NCBI RefSeq assembly: GCF_029227915.1 | Contig: NC_079875.1 | Location: 28,396,001-28,460,000, forward strand | Direction of reading: 5' to 3' | Length of the DNA: 64,000 nt | DNA from: Hydractinia symbiolongicarpus | Lineage: Eukaryota; Cnidaria; Hydrozoa; Anthoathecata; Hydractiniidae | In this document: in pieces, positions 35,625 through 48,288 of the stretch | Layout of the letters: each line of letters starts with the position of its first letter | How positions within the stretch are numbered: the stretch's first letter is position 1 | Program-made: the position numbers and the translations under genes | The notes under the pieces: model-generated | What the model saw: only the letters and a program-made list of their open reading frames with translations | Database searches by the model: none | Told to the model about the DNA's origin: nothing

Positions 35625-36390
35625 TCTCTATATTAATACGCCTTGTGTGTGTGTGTGTGCGCACGGTGAGGCCATGGCACACAAATCACGGGTCACTTTC
35701 TTACGACGTGGCGTGACGCTAAAATTTAACAAATTAAAAAAACGGGAATAGGGGGTTACTGAAGCCCCACGGGGCCGTTATAGATAATATCTCACGGAAA
35801 CAAGTTGTTTATCAACTGAAAAAAGAAAACCAAAGCGAAGAAGGATGTCTGTTTTTCAAATTAATCCTGGAAAAGTTATTTTAAATTCGAATATGAATGT
35901 AATTCGAATCTATAATGTAAAAAACAAATGATTGTAAATGCATCATACATTGTAGCTATACATTTTCAATTCTCTCTCGGGTGTTTGTTTTTAACACTAC
36001 AGAAGAGCTGATTTCGTATCACTGAAAAATGTTGGATATATTTTAATTTGTTATACTTTTTTTCCTGGTGTACTTCTGAAATGGCAAAGCAAGTATAAAA
36101 GTTTTGTGTATTTCGCTTTTTACGTAACGGTTGTGTTTTTGTTGCACTTGCTTATGTTTTTAGACGCTTTGTTTTCGCGGTTATAAACATAGAATAATGC
36201 AGACTGTGAGCAGCCTCGATCCCATGGCTTTAAACTCTTTTTGTCATCTCGTTATAAAAGAGACAAAGAGTTCGGTGTCGAGGTTGAAATTAGAGTTTTG
36301 AAAATTCAAATTACTGTGTTGTTATTGTTTGGTGTCTCTTACATCGTTTAATAAGAGATTCAGTGGATTTTCCCACAGGAATTCGGCTAG
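35625..36390 (+). mobile_element. Helitron-like element, copy 2, about 766 bp
   Basis: It begins A|TCTCTATATTAATACGCC followed by a GT microsatellite. It ends with hairpin GTGGATTTTCCCAC, then AGGAATTCGG, then CTAG|T at 36387-36390. Large blocks match copy 1 at 14666-16405, which is more than twice as long, so copy 2 is internally deleted relative to it or copy 1 has gained sequence. The inverted repeat near the 3' end (CCTCGAT and GTCGAGG) is also present. No ORF. Confidence 0.7.
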
Positions 36391-36659
36391 TATTCCAGTC
36401 GTCGATGACTTAGCTGAAAAAGAATTTTATAAATTTTTTTTGACTCCATCGGATTGGGTTTATTATTTTTTGCGAAATTTCTCGCTAAAGTCAAATCGCA
36501 AAAATAAGTTTCAGGGAATTACCCTAATTAAATTATATTAAAAAAAAATCTCAATATGCTTTGATAATGAAAGATTCTCGACAATTATTAATAGTATTAC
36601 CAATTAAAGATAAACCCTTATATTGTCTGACTTGATTCTCCAATTCTAAAATTAGAAAA

Positions 36660-37048
36660 AGAGACGGTTACATAGCGCGACTTTACGTATATATTGCTTT
36701 AAAAAGTCCTCCACTTTAACATCAAGAAGGTCTCGGCTTTTAAAAAGACAGATAGCTTTTTCCTTGATAATACTTCCGTTGACAAGAATATTTTGTGAAC
36801 GCGCGTTTTTAAAACCATAGAAAAACTTCAAGGTCGTTGTTGGTACTCGTTTTCATTTTTTTTCGTCTGGAGTTGATTTGATCTGAACGTTTGATTATTT
36901 TTATTTTGTTTGCACTCCAGGTCAAGACAGTGCTTTTCTTGACACCATGTTCTTCAGCGATGCTTTTGTTTGTACTTTTGCCCTGTGCAATTTTCTCCAG
37001 CGGTTTATATTTATCGGTTACAGAGATGTTTACTTGCTTCATTTTCAT
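36660..37048 (-). pseudogene. Tigger/pogo-like transposase N-terminal fragment
   Basis: Reading leftwards from ATG at 37048, the frame holds a psq/CENP-B type helix-turn-helix (LEKIAQGKSTNKSIAEEHGV, KKSTVLTWSANKIKI). It hits a stop after LEVFLWF at about 36809. One base shifted, the sequence continues with KNARSQNILVNGSIIKEKA, which is the start of the second CENP-B DNA-binding domain. An extra T in the TTTT run explains the break. The DDE domain is absent. To the right (about 37200-37300) the words TTCGTTATATAGGGG and TTCGTTATATCGGGGTTCG resemble Tigger terminal regions. Confidence 0.7.
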
Positions 37049-37194
37049 TCACACAGTTTTAAATTGCCTTTTTCACCCCAAAATTTTGAATATTTTTTTG
37101 GACGACATTGGATGACATTGCATTGCGTTCTTTTTCTGTACGTAAATTATCTACGTGGTTTGTGCTTTGGTTTAGTTTGTCGTATTTTGTAGCA

Positions 37195-37305
37195 TTTGAT
37201 ATTTTGAGTTCGTTATATAGGGGATTTATTGGTTCAGGGGACGGAAAATTCGGTTTGCTAATTCAACGGTTCGTTATATCGGGGTTCGTTATATAGAAGG
37301 AACTT
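37195..37305 (-). mobile_element. Probable 5' terminal region of the Tigger-like element
   Basis: Three CGTTATAT(A/C)GG words within 100 bp, upstream of the fragment above. Repeats of this kind are typical of pogo/Tigger element ends, where the transposase binds. The exact terminus (a CAG-type end next to TA) was not settled. Confidence 0.4.
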
Positions 37306-40300
37306 AAGGTAGAATCCAAGGGGAACGAAACTGATATTGTATATAGCCTACACCTTACTACATGCCGTCTATAATAGATTTTTGTGTCCTAATATCATGT
37401 GGTTTAAAATATCTAACAGGTTAAAAGCATCACACACAGCACACAACAAACGTTCGTATTACGTGATACAAACGGGTGGTCGATTCCGTTGCAAACTAAT
37501 CTTGTTTCGTTGTAAGTGTTCAGACCTCAATGTTTTTGTTTACCTTTATTCGTAAATTCATTTTCAAATACGAAACTTCCTACCAACTTTATTGACATGA
37601 ACTATTGCTAGTCGCAGGTACTGAGGCCAGCTTTTTACTGCAATTGCACAATAAAAGAACGGATTTCGCTACTAACCTAACATAAAAGAAAAAAACAAAA
37701 TGCATTGAACTTGCCTAGAGAATACCTAACTTGGTGATAATTTGGCTGCTTTTTAGTTTGCATCGTTCTTTGTGAAATGCAGTCAGTGTGTTTTATCGCA
37801 GATTCGCAAACATTTTTAACGAATATGTTTCAGTCCATGAATGCTTCAATTTGTATACACAAGGTGAGAAAAACAATTTCTAATATTTGCATTTTGATTT
37901 TTCTGTACTGTACCATTCATGTGCTCAACTTCCGTCCTGTTTTTCTTTTATTACTTAATAAGGGTGTTTTCTATGGTGTATGTTTTTATATTTATTAAAT
38001 TTTTTTGTATTATCTTTAGACAAAAAAAATTGACTTTGCGTATGTTTCCAGTAATTGACATGACGTGAAAAATCAGTAAGATAAAGAATACACAGAATAC
38101 GCGTGGACAAAGAGACATTGGTAGTGAGATACGGAGATGTAGATTACGCTGTTTGGTACACTTAGCTACTGATGTAAACCATTCTACTTCTGTCATTTGC
38201 TAATGCTTACTTTCTTACTACAATCTGCTTAGAAAGACTGAGACATGTTTTATGCTTTCATTTTCAACATGCGCAAGCGTAACAAATTGTAAAATGTTTC
38301 GTGGTGACTTTTTGTATCAAATACTTCTTGGCGCTGTTACCGCAACTTTAATATTCAAATTTATAAACCATATTTAACTTTGTCAGTGTCCACGGCTCTA
38401 TATGGATTACATCCTTTGTGCGTATTTTTGAAGAAGAAAACCATAAAGCCGGTCACCATTATTTTCGCCGTTGAGGTACACAAAGCATACATTGTAGTGC
38501 AGAATCCGAAAAGAAACTTTGTTGCCGACTTACTGCAGAACGTCGGAAACGGAGCTTCTAACTAACTACAAAATGTCCATTGTGCAGCGGTTGTTTCTTA
38601 TCAGGATGTTCGCACTCATCCACCAGTATTTTGACGAATTGGGTGAAATAGGACGATTTATAAAGTTTATGAAATATTATAATTGATAAATATATTTCAT
38701 TCTAATATTTAAAAATAGAGGACATTATTATATTAAACGTTGGCCATTATAGCACTCATGAACTGAAATCATCTTCGTTATCGTCATGTTTGTGGTATAC
38801 CCAACTGCATTTCACAAACAACAATATGTAAATGGATGCATTGCATCATTTTAGAACGGCGTAAAGCGACTACTCAATTTCACTATATATTTTCCCCAAC
38901 CTGCTACCTTAAATTTACTGCTTAATGTCCGGCAATTCAAGTCAGTCGGCTAACAGTGTTAGTTTGTTTTGGACAAGATGTTTTGTCTTTTAACACACGT
39001 GTTTTCATTGTCTTTCCTTGGTCACTTGGTCACGAAAAAAGTTAGCTAAAGGTTGATACTATGATAAGTAGTTTAAAACGGTTATATGTGGCGATGTTAC
39101 TAAAATTACGTGATGACGCAAATCAATAAAATCATTCGGATTTCATTTATTTGTAGTTATTAAAAATCAAATCAAAACATGAGCACCTCTTTTTCTCATT
39201 ACTAGGGGCGAAATCTAAATATACCTAAATAATCACGGTACACTGTGAAGAATTTGTGCATTAATTGAATACGAGTACAAAATTTACATACATTGCGGAG
39301 AGGTTAATGCGTGCTTAATTTTTTACTTTCTACTACAACTTTTCAACCGTTATAAAATCGTGTTTCTTAAAACTGTTTCTAGGAATTCAAAATTCTTTTC
39401 AATTAATTTTCGCAGAAAACACTACCACGGTGATCCGCAAAAATTTGGAATGCTAAATCAGCTAAAACTGCTATATTTTTCATTATTGTAGCCTCAGCTT
39501 TTAGTTCCTTCTCACTAACGAAATAAATATCCATACAGCGTTCGTTTTAAAAGCGTCTCCTTTTACCTAATAACTCTTTTTTCCTATAAGGAAATAATGT
39601 TTCAACCATTCGGGTATGCTTTATGTAATTATCACATGAGGTGAAAAAACGCCAATCTCTTAGGAAAAATCTGCTATGAACTCTCGTCGTTAACCTAATG
39701 TTATCAAATAATAGCGAATATCTTTTTTTTGCGCCTTTATATGAAAATAAACGGAATATAAAACTTTTATTTGGCAATAAGAAACTTCTATCAAAATAAT
39801 AAACCTTGTTTTGAACTAAAGTTAATTTCTTAACTTACATAATATTCAAGCTACGTATATTTCTTATATATTCTCTATGCATTTATTTATTTATTTATTT
39901 ATTTAAATACCACAATATGTTTCTTTCTATATTGATCTGTTAACATATTTAAAAAGGGACGTGCGATTCATTGTCGCAACACCATATAAAATGGCGATCG
40001 CGCTACGATGTTACTTTACACAGCCGCCATATATGTTACAAAAAACAACTTACCCGAGTACGTAATATTCTAAAACTTCTTCCATTTTAATCTGGGCTGG
40101 CACAGCTAAAAAATATAGAAACGTTATGAGTTTGCAATTAAGAAACTAGCTACTTCATCGATCAGAAAATAATTATGTTCAATATTTGACGGCGATGTTT
40201 TGGAGTAAAAATAAAGTTTTAGGCTTTTTTATAATGAGGTATTAAGAACATATTTTCCAATATTTATATAAGGGAGGGGAATATTGTATTGTATTGCAAG

Positions 40301-40711
40301 AATTGATGTTTAATTGATGATGTCGTCGTAAACACATTTCCAGTATTCTAAATTGTGGAATATTTAGTTCCTTCTCACTGTGTGACATTTTTGTTTAGAT
40401 TTTATGATTACAATAAAAATGCCGGACTACGTGATACCAGAAGCTCTTGTTTGCGCCAGATTATACATAGTATAATTTAAATAAATTGTATCTGCACCTA
40501 TCCCTTTATTATTATCAAATTTAAAGAATTCGATTAAGAGTAACATATAAAAAGAATTTACATCACTAATCTAGATTTAAAAAATCCTTCAGGAAATACC
40601 TACCGTCTTCGACATCATCATCATCAGTGGACAAATGTTACCCTAAAATAATTGTTATTCTCTATCATGTGCCATTTCAAAAATCTTTTTCACAAATATT
40701 AATTTACTAGT
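37306..40711. other. Non-coding stretch
   Basis: No supported gene. It contains an ATTT microsatellite at about 39880-39905. ORFs of 60-80 codons here lack codon character. Confidence 0.45.
39880..39905. repeat. (ATTT)n microsatellite
   Basis: About six TTTA units in a row. Confidence 0.9.
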
Positions 40712-41927
40712 CGTTAACCTAAGGAAGATTGTTGGTTTACATATTTTCCGCTTTGACATTTTGTGCAAACGCAACGTGAAGCACAAGTACCTGTGCAACC
40801 CGACGTTAAACGTAGCGGTAAGAGCCTAATTTAAGCCGTAAACTGTACCAAAACTCCCGAAAGGAACAGAATGAATTCGACTATTATAAAGAGATAGAAT
40901 AAAAAATCTAGGTGAATTTTTTTATTACAACATTACATATGTTCAGTTCTAACACCTATATTTCACTAGTAGAAAAATGGGCATTTTAAAGTTGATTTAT
41001 TTTCTAAGCAAGCTAAATTTTATTTAGTGGGTCGTGACATAATTTACTTGGCATTTTGAATTTATCATTGCACAAATTAGGGAAGTTCAACCAAATAAGT
41101 TTAGTTTTTCTTTAAATTACAACAAAAAACAATCACTTCCTGGCCTTACAGGACCCATTTTTCTAAATTAAAAAATAAGTAATTTTATGACCGCTTTATT
41201 GTAATTCTAACTTTCTTCATATATTTCTATGTAATGTAAAAGAAGAAAACAAAGTTCGTAATTTTTATTTTCACTAATGTAGCTATTTAGTTGTATATAG
41301 CTTAAATTTATTCTGATCCACAAATTATTTTGTGGATAAGAATAATTTTTTTCTTTTTACTCAGTAACATTTTTCCCGAGGGAATATTGCTAAAACAACA
41401 TCATTTCTATAAAACAACCTTAAGCATGAGATGCTAATATATTTCCTGAATTGAGAAAAGATTTTTTTATTTGGGCAATACCTAAAATTATTTAATATCT
41501 GCATGTAGGTGTGATGTTTACTAAATTGTGTAAAAAAATGTGTTCCTAATCAGAGGCGATAGATTTAATAGATTTTTTGGCAAAGTAATGTCCAGTGTGG
41601 TGTTGTACGAGGTAAATCGGGCGTTTTGTGTTTTTTCTGTAAAAGGAGCTAAAGATTTCCCTGAAGTATAGTTTTTAGTTATTAAAAATCCTTCCTAGAT
41701 TAGAAACGAAAGTTTCTTTATAGCTAAATAAAACACAGTAACCTCCGTAGTTTTAACACTTTAACCTTGTTAAAAAATGCGGATGGAAAATACATGTCAG
41801 CAAATTCAAAACAGGGTTAGCGTTTCCATAGTTTCGAGTTTCCATAGTTAGTGGTATCATCATCTAAGCATCTTTTTACGTTTTACGCACATATTACGAG
41901 TACAAGTAATAAGTTGGGGAGTTCGAA

Positions 41928-41960
41928 ACTAATCGATAACGCCCGTGGAGAAATCCACTT
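41928..41960 (-). mobile_element. Degenerate Helitron-type 3' end
   Basis: The minus strand shows the GTGGATTTCTCCAC hairpin followed after about 11 nt by ATTAG|T, a one-base variant of the CTAG ends seen elsewhere here. The same sequence is in copy B at about 44721-44750, so it predates the duplication. No matching 5' end was found. Confidence 0.4.
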
Positions 41961-42160
41961 AGGCAGAGGGACAATGGTACTATAGTTTGTTTTTGATTTT
42001 TTGCTGACGTCAGCAGTACAGATACAAAAAGATAATATATAGTCAACGTAGTGCATCGTAGAAATGTTGTTTGGAAAATTATAGTCCGTATTAACAACCT
42101 GCAAAAGTAAAAACAAAAGCAGCATACAAAAGTGTGAGATAGCAACATATAATAAGTAGA

Positions 42161-42612
42161 TATACAATAGGTAAACATAGGTTATTGAGATTTATTAACC
42201 CGAGGTGATTTATATTCAACGACGCGCAGCGGAGTTGAATATAATATCACCGAGGGTTAATAAATCCAATAACCTATGTTTACCTATTGTATATATGTTT
42301 TATTATATACCCAAAAGAGATTGTCGAAGCGATTCATTTTTGTTTCGATTTCTTTGTTTTGATGTTTTTGTAAAAAGAATTTTCTCGACAAAAAAGTTCC
42401 CGCCATTTCACGTGTTTGGAAATCGACCAATCAGAAAACGGACCACTAAGAAACAACCAATCACAGTTAATTACGATAAAAATTAATGAGGCGGAAAGGA
42501 TAAAATCAAAACATGCGTTTACGAATGTTTTGTCAAAACTATTGTTACGTCACAAGCATTGAATAATACGGGTGGAATACGATTATTTATTCAATGGCTG
42601 TTTTTGCTTACG
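42161..42612. mobile_element. Foldback/MITE insertion with empty site in the sister copy
   Basis: Copy A of the duplication has about 450 bp that copy B lacks at 44985-44999. The flank on both sides is TATAATAA, a likely 8-bp target duplication. The left third (42161-42294) is a long inverted repeat with arms of about 60 nt (from TATACAATAGGTAAACATAG) around a short GACGCGCAGCG spacer. The rest runs from TTTATTATATACCC (about 42302) to GGGTATATAATAA (about 42612), which are inverted repeats of each other. This could be one composite or two nested elements. The 93-codon ORF inside is a by-product. No transposase. Confidence 0.75.
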
Positions 42613-42765
42613 GGTATATAATAATAAACGTTATGAGATTCCCACGGGAGTAAGTCAGTTAATTAAGCCAGAAAAGAGTTAGAAATCAGAAAAATAACAT
42701 CAAAACATTTAACATGTCTATATTCTAATACTGTAAAATCTTTAACAAAGTTCATTTTTATTAGT

Positions 42766-43206
42766 TTACAGTCGTTCTTTGACATACTTGTTTCGATCTG
42801 TATTGTATGTCCAATCTGTATGATTTTTTGGCCGACATTTTATATCACATGGGACTCTTTCACTTACGTTACAAGGTCGGATACATCCAACATACATAAG
42901 ATCGTCAGATCTTTTCGTTGGAAACGGTACAGTACCATCGTATCTTGTACAAAGATATGAATCCTGTTGTAAGGTATACGACTTCACTAACGGCCAAATA
43001 TGTCTAGCTAAGACTCTTTGGTCGTTCAATTTTGTAGCTTCTCTATTTTCAGTTCTTCTCTCAGCATTAAGCAAAACCATATTGACAATTTTGTGTGCCA
43101 ATACTCTGTTCATAGCACTTCGAAAGCCCCATAAACCCGCTAAGATTTCAGTTGTATGCCAATAATGATCTCGCATGACGTGCATAATGTGACCACTTCC
43201 CAACCA
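42766..43206 (-). CDS. Last exon of a Cys-rich protein of unknown function
   Basis: The exon follows a good acceptor (TCTTCCTTAG on the minus strand) and starts with one base of a split codon. It runs 147 codons to TAA at 42766. It carries MRDHYWHTTEILAGLWGFRS, an RHIWPLV motif, DSYLCTRYDG, FPTKR and a Cys-rich end (VGCIRPCN, VPCDIKCRPKNHTDW). Paired cysteines suggest a secreted or Golgi-lumen protein. From memory, similar sequences occur as multicopy proteins in cnidarians and other invertebrates, some annotated as glycosyltransferase-like; this is weak. Upstream exons should lie to the right but were not found in the duplicated sequence. The frame is intact. It sits exactly between the two tandem copies, which carry only its acceptor (left) and its last codons (right). 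Confidence 0.55.
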   Translation of the reverse strand, partial: WLGSGHIMHVMRDHYWHTTEILAGLWGFRSAMNRVLAHKIVNMVLLNAERRTENREATKLNDQRVLARHIWPLVKSYTLQQDSYLCTRYDGTVPFPTKRSDDLMYVGCIRPCNVSERVPCDIKCRPKNHTDWTYNTDRNKYVKERL

Positions 43207-45178
43207 TTCGGTTAACCTAAGGAAGATTCAACAGTGAATTGTTGGTTTCCATATTTTCCGCTTTGACATTTTGTGCATCATTACTTACCGTTACCATGAA
43301 GTAATGAAAGTCACCAGAACGGGGGTTGTTATTATAATTATATGAGTGATTATAATGATGTAATTGACTGCTTAAACCACCTGTCTTAAAATTAACTCAC
43401 AGACAGTACCTGTGTAACCCGACGTTAAACATACGGTAATAGTCTAATTTAAGCCGTAAACTGTACCAAAACTCCCGAAAGAAACAGACTTAATTCGACT
43501 ATTATTAAAGAAATAGAATAAAAAATCCAGGTGAATTTTTTTATTACAACATTACATATGTTCAGTTCTAACACCTATATTTCACTAGTAGAAAAATATT
43601 AATTAGAGAGAGTTCTGCTAGGTATAAACTTTTCGTAAGGCCCATGTTAAAATTGCCAATTCTTATATTTTTAAAATATATTTCTCGGAAGGTAGGTTCG
43701 ATGTTAAATATTTTGCCCACTCGTCACGTATTTTTCTAGTTTTCCTCTACTTTTTCCTTAAATTTAAATTTCAAAAATTTTAAAGGTGGCATTTTAAAGT
43801 TGATTTATTTTCTAAGCAAGCTAAATTTTATTTAGTGGGTCGTGACATAAAGTTTAGTTTTTCTTTAAATTACAACAAAAAACAATCACTTCCTGGCCTT
43901 ACAGGACCCATTTTTCTAAATTAAAAAATAAGTAATTTTATGACCGCTTTATTGTAATTCTAACTTTCTTCATATATTTCTATGTAATGTAAAAGAAGAA
44001 AACAAAGTTCGTAATTTTTATTTTCACTAATGTAGCTATTTAGTTGTATATAGCTTAAATTTATTCTGATCCACAAATTATTTTGTGGATAAGAATAATT
44101 TTTTTCTTTTTACTCAGTAACATTTTTCCCGAGGGAATATTGCTAAAACAACATCATTTCTATAAAACAACCTTAAGCATGAGATGCTAATATATTTCCT
44201 GAATTGAGAAAAGATTTTTTTATTTGGGCAATACCTAAAATTATTTAATATCTGCATGTAGGTGTGATGTTTACTAAATTGTGTAAAAAAATGTGTTCCT
44301 AATCAGGGGCGGATCTACGATTTTTTTCTGGTTAGGCAAAATTTGATAGATTTTTTGGCAAAGTAATGTCCAGTGTTGTGGTGTTGTACGAGGTAAATCG
44401 GGCGTTTTGTGTTTTTTCTGTAAAAGGAGCTAAAGATTTCCCTGAAGTATAGTTTTTAGTTATTAAAAATCCTTCCTAGATTAGAAACGAAAGTTTCTTT
44501 ATAGCTAAATAAAACACAGTAACCTCCGTAGTTTTAACACTTTAACCTTGTTAAAAAATGCGGATGGAAAATGCATGTCAGCAAATTCAAAACAGGGTTA
44601 GCGTTTCCATAGTTTCGAGTTTCCATAGTTACTGGTATCATCATCTAAGCATCTTTTTACGTTTTACGCACATATTACGAGTACAAGTAATAAGTTGGGG
44701 AGTTGCTTTACTTCAAAACTAATCGATAACGCCCGTGGAGAAATCCACTTAGGCAGAGGGACAATGGTACTATAGTTTGTTTTTGATTTTTTGCTGACGT
44801 CAGCAGTACAGATACAAAAAGATATGCAATATGTCTAATAACTAACAGTACAACAGAAAACAAGACAATCTTAGGAATATATAGTCAACGTAGTGCACCG
44901 TAGAAATGTTGTTTGGAAAATTATAGTCTGTGTTAACAACCTGCAAAAGTAAAACCAAAAGCAGCATACAAAAGTGTGAGGTAGCAACATATAATAAACG
45001 TTATGAAATTCCCACAGGAGTAAGTCAGTTAATTAAGCCAGAAAAGAGTTAGAAATCAGAAAAATAACATCAAAACATTTAACATGTCTATATTCTAATA
45101 CTGTAAAATCTTTAACAAAGTTCATTTTTATTAGTTTACAGTCGTTCTTTGACATACTTGTTTCGATCTGTATTGTTT
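43207..45178. repeat. Tandem duplication, right copy (B)
   Basis: Same order as copy A. B carries extra segments at about 43290-43400, 43600-43786 and 44823-44880. Homology to A ends at about 45178, inside the last codons of a second copy of the terminal exon. Confidence 0.9.
45139..45178 (-). pseudogene. 3' stub of the duplicated terminal exon
   Basis: The stop codon and about eleven codons identical to the end of the exon at 42766-43206 are followed by unrelated sequence. It marks the right breakpoint of the tandem duplication. Confidence 0.8.
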
Positions 45179-46130
45179 TACGTGAAAATCATGTCTATTA
45201 AGGGAAAAGAATTATATTAATTTAATTTATATTAATTCAATTGTCATCAAATGATGCATGTTTTACAAAATGTAACAAAATATTACCTCTTGGCGGGGGC
45301 GGCAATTGGTCTAAAACAACAACAAAAGAACATTAGGAATTTTTTAAGAAAATTTTAGGAGAATACGATGCAAAAATGTTTTTTTTTGCTCTATGCAGAC
45401 TTAGACGGCGATTATCCGCACAACATCAACGACCACCCGTCAAATAAAAAAGAATAAACTTGCTTAAAAATGAAGGAGAAAAATCTCTGTTTCCTGGGAT
45501 CACTATTTCTAAATGATACAATAAAATATCTTACCATTCCAATTCACTGGATCTAAACGGGAAGGTAAATATTTATACAATAAAAGTTGCAAATGCTGGT
45601 TTTGACAGAAGATAGGGAGAGAACATTAGAATGCCTTTGACAGACGTCGAAACTAAAAAAGGGATGTTAGACTAATGACCACATGTTTTTTTATAATTTA
45701 CCGCAGTAGCAAACTTCGAATGCATGCAAAGAAGTAAGCAGTTTTTAAATTAATTTTGATTGGAAATTCAGTTTTAAAAATTTGAGTACAGTAGCGAACC
45801 TACAAAAAAAATTATGGACATGTACCACCCAAGATACAATATCAAATCTTCGGATAAAAAGCTCACATTGCTGCTTGTTTATAAAATACTAGGTTGTAAA
45901 AGGTTTCTTCAAAATGATGTGATATATATGACCATTTTTTTGAGAAGGATCAGACTTAATTTTGCGAGATTTATTTTGTTTTCAATATACTTACTTTTCC
46001 GGATCGGAGTTTTTACTAAAAAAAAATAAAAAAGCATTTATTTCTTTGTTCAAGCTGTAAACACATATCTGATTCTACACCCTATTCGGTAGTCCGCTGT
46101 AAAACGGAGAACGATAAACGGCGCACTCCG
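45179..46130. other. Non-coding stretch
   Basis: No supported gene. The 71-codon ORF at 45814-46029 is hydrophobic and Lys-rich with no motif. Confidence 0.4.
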
Positions 46131-46205
46131 TTGTTGCGCTGTTGCTCCAGCGATAGCGGAGAGCGATGCTTATCGAAGGTTTTGCTATTTGCTTATGAAA
46201 AAAAA

Positions 46206-46382
46206 ATGGTGGCGTCGTTGCGAGAAAAAGAATTCAACGTTGATATTTTTACTATTTTAAATCATCAAAATCAACACGATGGTAATAATAAAAAGGAAGA
46301 TATGGATGCTGGAGTCAATGCAAAAGAAATGTACAAGCTTAAATTTGAAGGTCTTGTGCGAATTTTTCTTTTTAGCTTCTAG
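46206..46382 (+). CDS. Possible first exon, uncertain
   Basis: ATG in good context (AAAAAATGG) after a G+C-richer stretch at 46085-46180 that could be a promoter or 5'UTR. The frame reads MVASLREKEFNVDIFTILN and then a charged segment (NKKEDMDAG). A donor could lie near 46351 (GAAG|GTCTTG), but it is weak. It could belong to the coiled-coil gene whose exons start at 48289; that join is inference. Confidence 0.3.
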   Translation: MVASLREKEFNVDIFTILNHQNQHDGNNKKEDMDAGVNAKEMYKLKFEGLVRIFLFSF

Positions 46383-48288
46383 CTGGCTTGCTTTTTCTGT
46401 TTGCTAGCTAGCTAGAGATACATATCCTAGCCATAATAGCTAGCTGTGAGCCCTTATCCTCCTTATTCCACGATATCTAATCAGCTGCAATGTGACATGG
46501 TTACAGCCCTTTTTAGCTGGTCAGCTGATTTGGCGGAAAAGCTCTAGGGCTCTGGCATTCAGAGCTTGCTGAAGAGAGGTTTTTTCCTGTGCATTTCTTC
46601 TCACGGAAACGTCATTGAGGTTTTCAACTACTCTCGAGTGTAGATTGATGCCTTCTGATTTGTTTATACACAATACCTTTGTGCGAAGAAATTGAATAAA
46701 AATAACCGCACTTCACCTAGCGTCCCCATCCTATTTCCTGCCACCCAAATGTAAAGCCAAAGAACTTCCTGCTGAAAATGTAAGCAATGGAATTCATCTA
46801 GCTATAGCTATATCATCAGTCAAGCGCTTGTCTGTTCTGCATCAGTCAGAGGACATATCCCCAGTAGTATATTGATTTAGGGCCTTCAAAAATTTATCTT
46901 GGGGCCCATTAACAAGATTTTGTCCGTTAAGGTCTTCAACTCTTAACGGATCCTCCCCAAAAAACTGAAATGATTCGCTGGTTTACGACAGTATGCTCTT
47001 CCTACTAGCTCGTAATGTTGAGACTGTGCTGCCATCTTGATGCCTTCTAAAACATTTCGGGGTTGATTATAATGCTCAGACATTTTCAGTCAAGTTATAG
47101 AACAATAAGAAAATGGTTTTTAATGGACAATATCCTGTTATCAGGGCCCAAAATATTTTTAGAAGGCTCCTTTGCTAAGGCGCAGGTATCAATAGGTAAT
47201 AGCTATAGCTAGCTATAGCTATGCTGATATATAGCTACCTTCCGCTCCCAAAGAAGTTAATCTCAAAACGATCATAACATATTACTACTGAATAAAAAAT
47301 CATTTGTTTCGCAAATCAAATTGTAAAAACTAGAAATTTCCACCATATCGAAATGGTTAAATACTTGTTCAAACTTATTTCGGATATATATATTTATATA
47401 TACTCCAATTGTGACCAATTTTGACGATGTTACTACGTTGCTCAGGGATGCGCTACATATATGAAAAATAGGAGCTATAGGGGTTTTAAACATGCTATAT
47501 ATGCCCCCGTATATGCTTTTAGTAACTCTATTTCAGATTTAGCATTTAATCCAACGACAAAACCTGAAATTTTACTGGCGTTGACAAAAAACTTCCCTAT
47601 GAGTCCCCTATGAAAATTTCATCATTTTCCGACGAGGAACAAAGTGAGGTCAAAATTACTTTAATGTTTGCCGCTTTTCACCCTAGCTCTTTTTCAAGAT
47701 AGTGATATAAATGCAAATGGGAAAAAGGGATATATTTTCTTAAACTATGTTATAAGAAAAGTCCATGAGCTAAATCAGGACAAGGTAGAAAAACACAAAA
47801 ACAAATTCACCATTAATAATCATGAAATGATGGTCTTTTTAATATTTCAGAATAAATTGCTAATTAATTTCAGAATAACAGCTAATTAAGAAATTACTAA
47901 TTATAACCCGAGAAAATTAAATGCAATGTCAAAGAAATGCTTAATTTCTAATTTTATTAGGCAGAGTGGTTGCTGTACTTGGACATTGAAGTGCTGTGTA
48001 TATTTAGACTCTGTTGGCTGCTTTTCCCCCTTATTCTTTTAGATACTTGGCTTGAACGTTTGTTGAAATCAGTGGATAAATATTTCGTAGTTTAAAAGAC
48101 AGTAAGGCAGTATTTCCTCATGGTAAGTTATCCTGTAGGTTAGGTTTCCAATTCATTTCACCATTTCTTGCCTAACATTTGTAATGAAACAACTTACATC
48201 GACTTTTATAGGTACATAATTTTTTTTTATCATATGTCAAGTAATCCACCGAATATTTATTTTGTGTAGATGTTTGGAATCATATCAG
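46383..48288. other. Intron or intergenic stretch
   Basis: TAGC-rich words at 46395-46445 and 47195-47235. A 74-codon ORF at 47668-47889 (Lys-rich, no motif) could be an exon, but its splice signals are poor. Nothing else seen. Confidence 0.35.

Larger units (their letters stand above)
40712..42812. repeat. Tandem duplication, left copy (A)
   Basis: This matches 43207-45178 at high identity in the same orientation. It starts with the splice acceptor region of the minus-strand exon found at 42766-43206 (GTTAACCTAAGGAAG at about 40714) but the exon body is missing to its left. Its right part includes the last codons of that exon. Copy-specific differences: A has about 60 bp at 41038-41100 absent in B, and the insertion at 42161-42612. 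Confidence 0.9.

Noticed and set aside
37450-37500. Possible tRNA T-arm (GGTCGATTCCG)
   Set aside because: No matching acceptor, D-arm or anticodon stem could be folded around it.
42205-42486. 93-codon plus-strand ORF
   Set aside because: It falls inside the foldback/MITE insertion, starts in the hairpin arm and has no protein motif.
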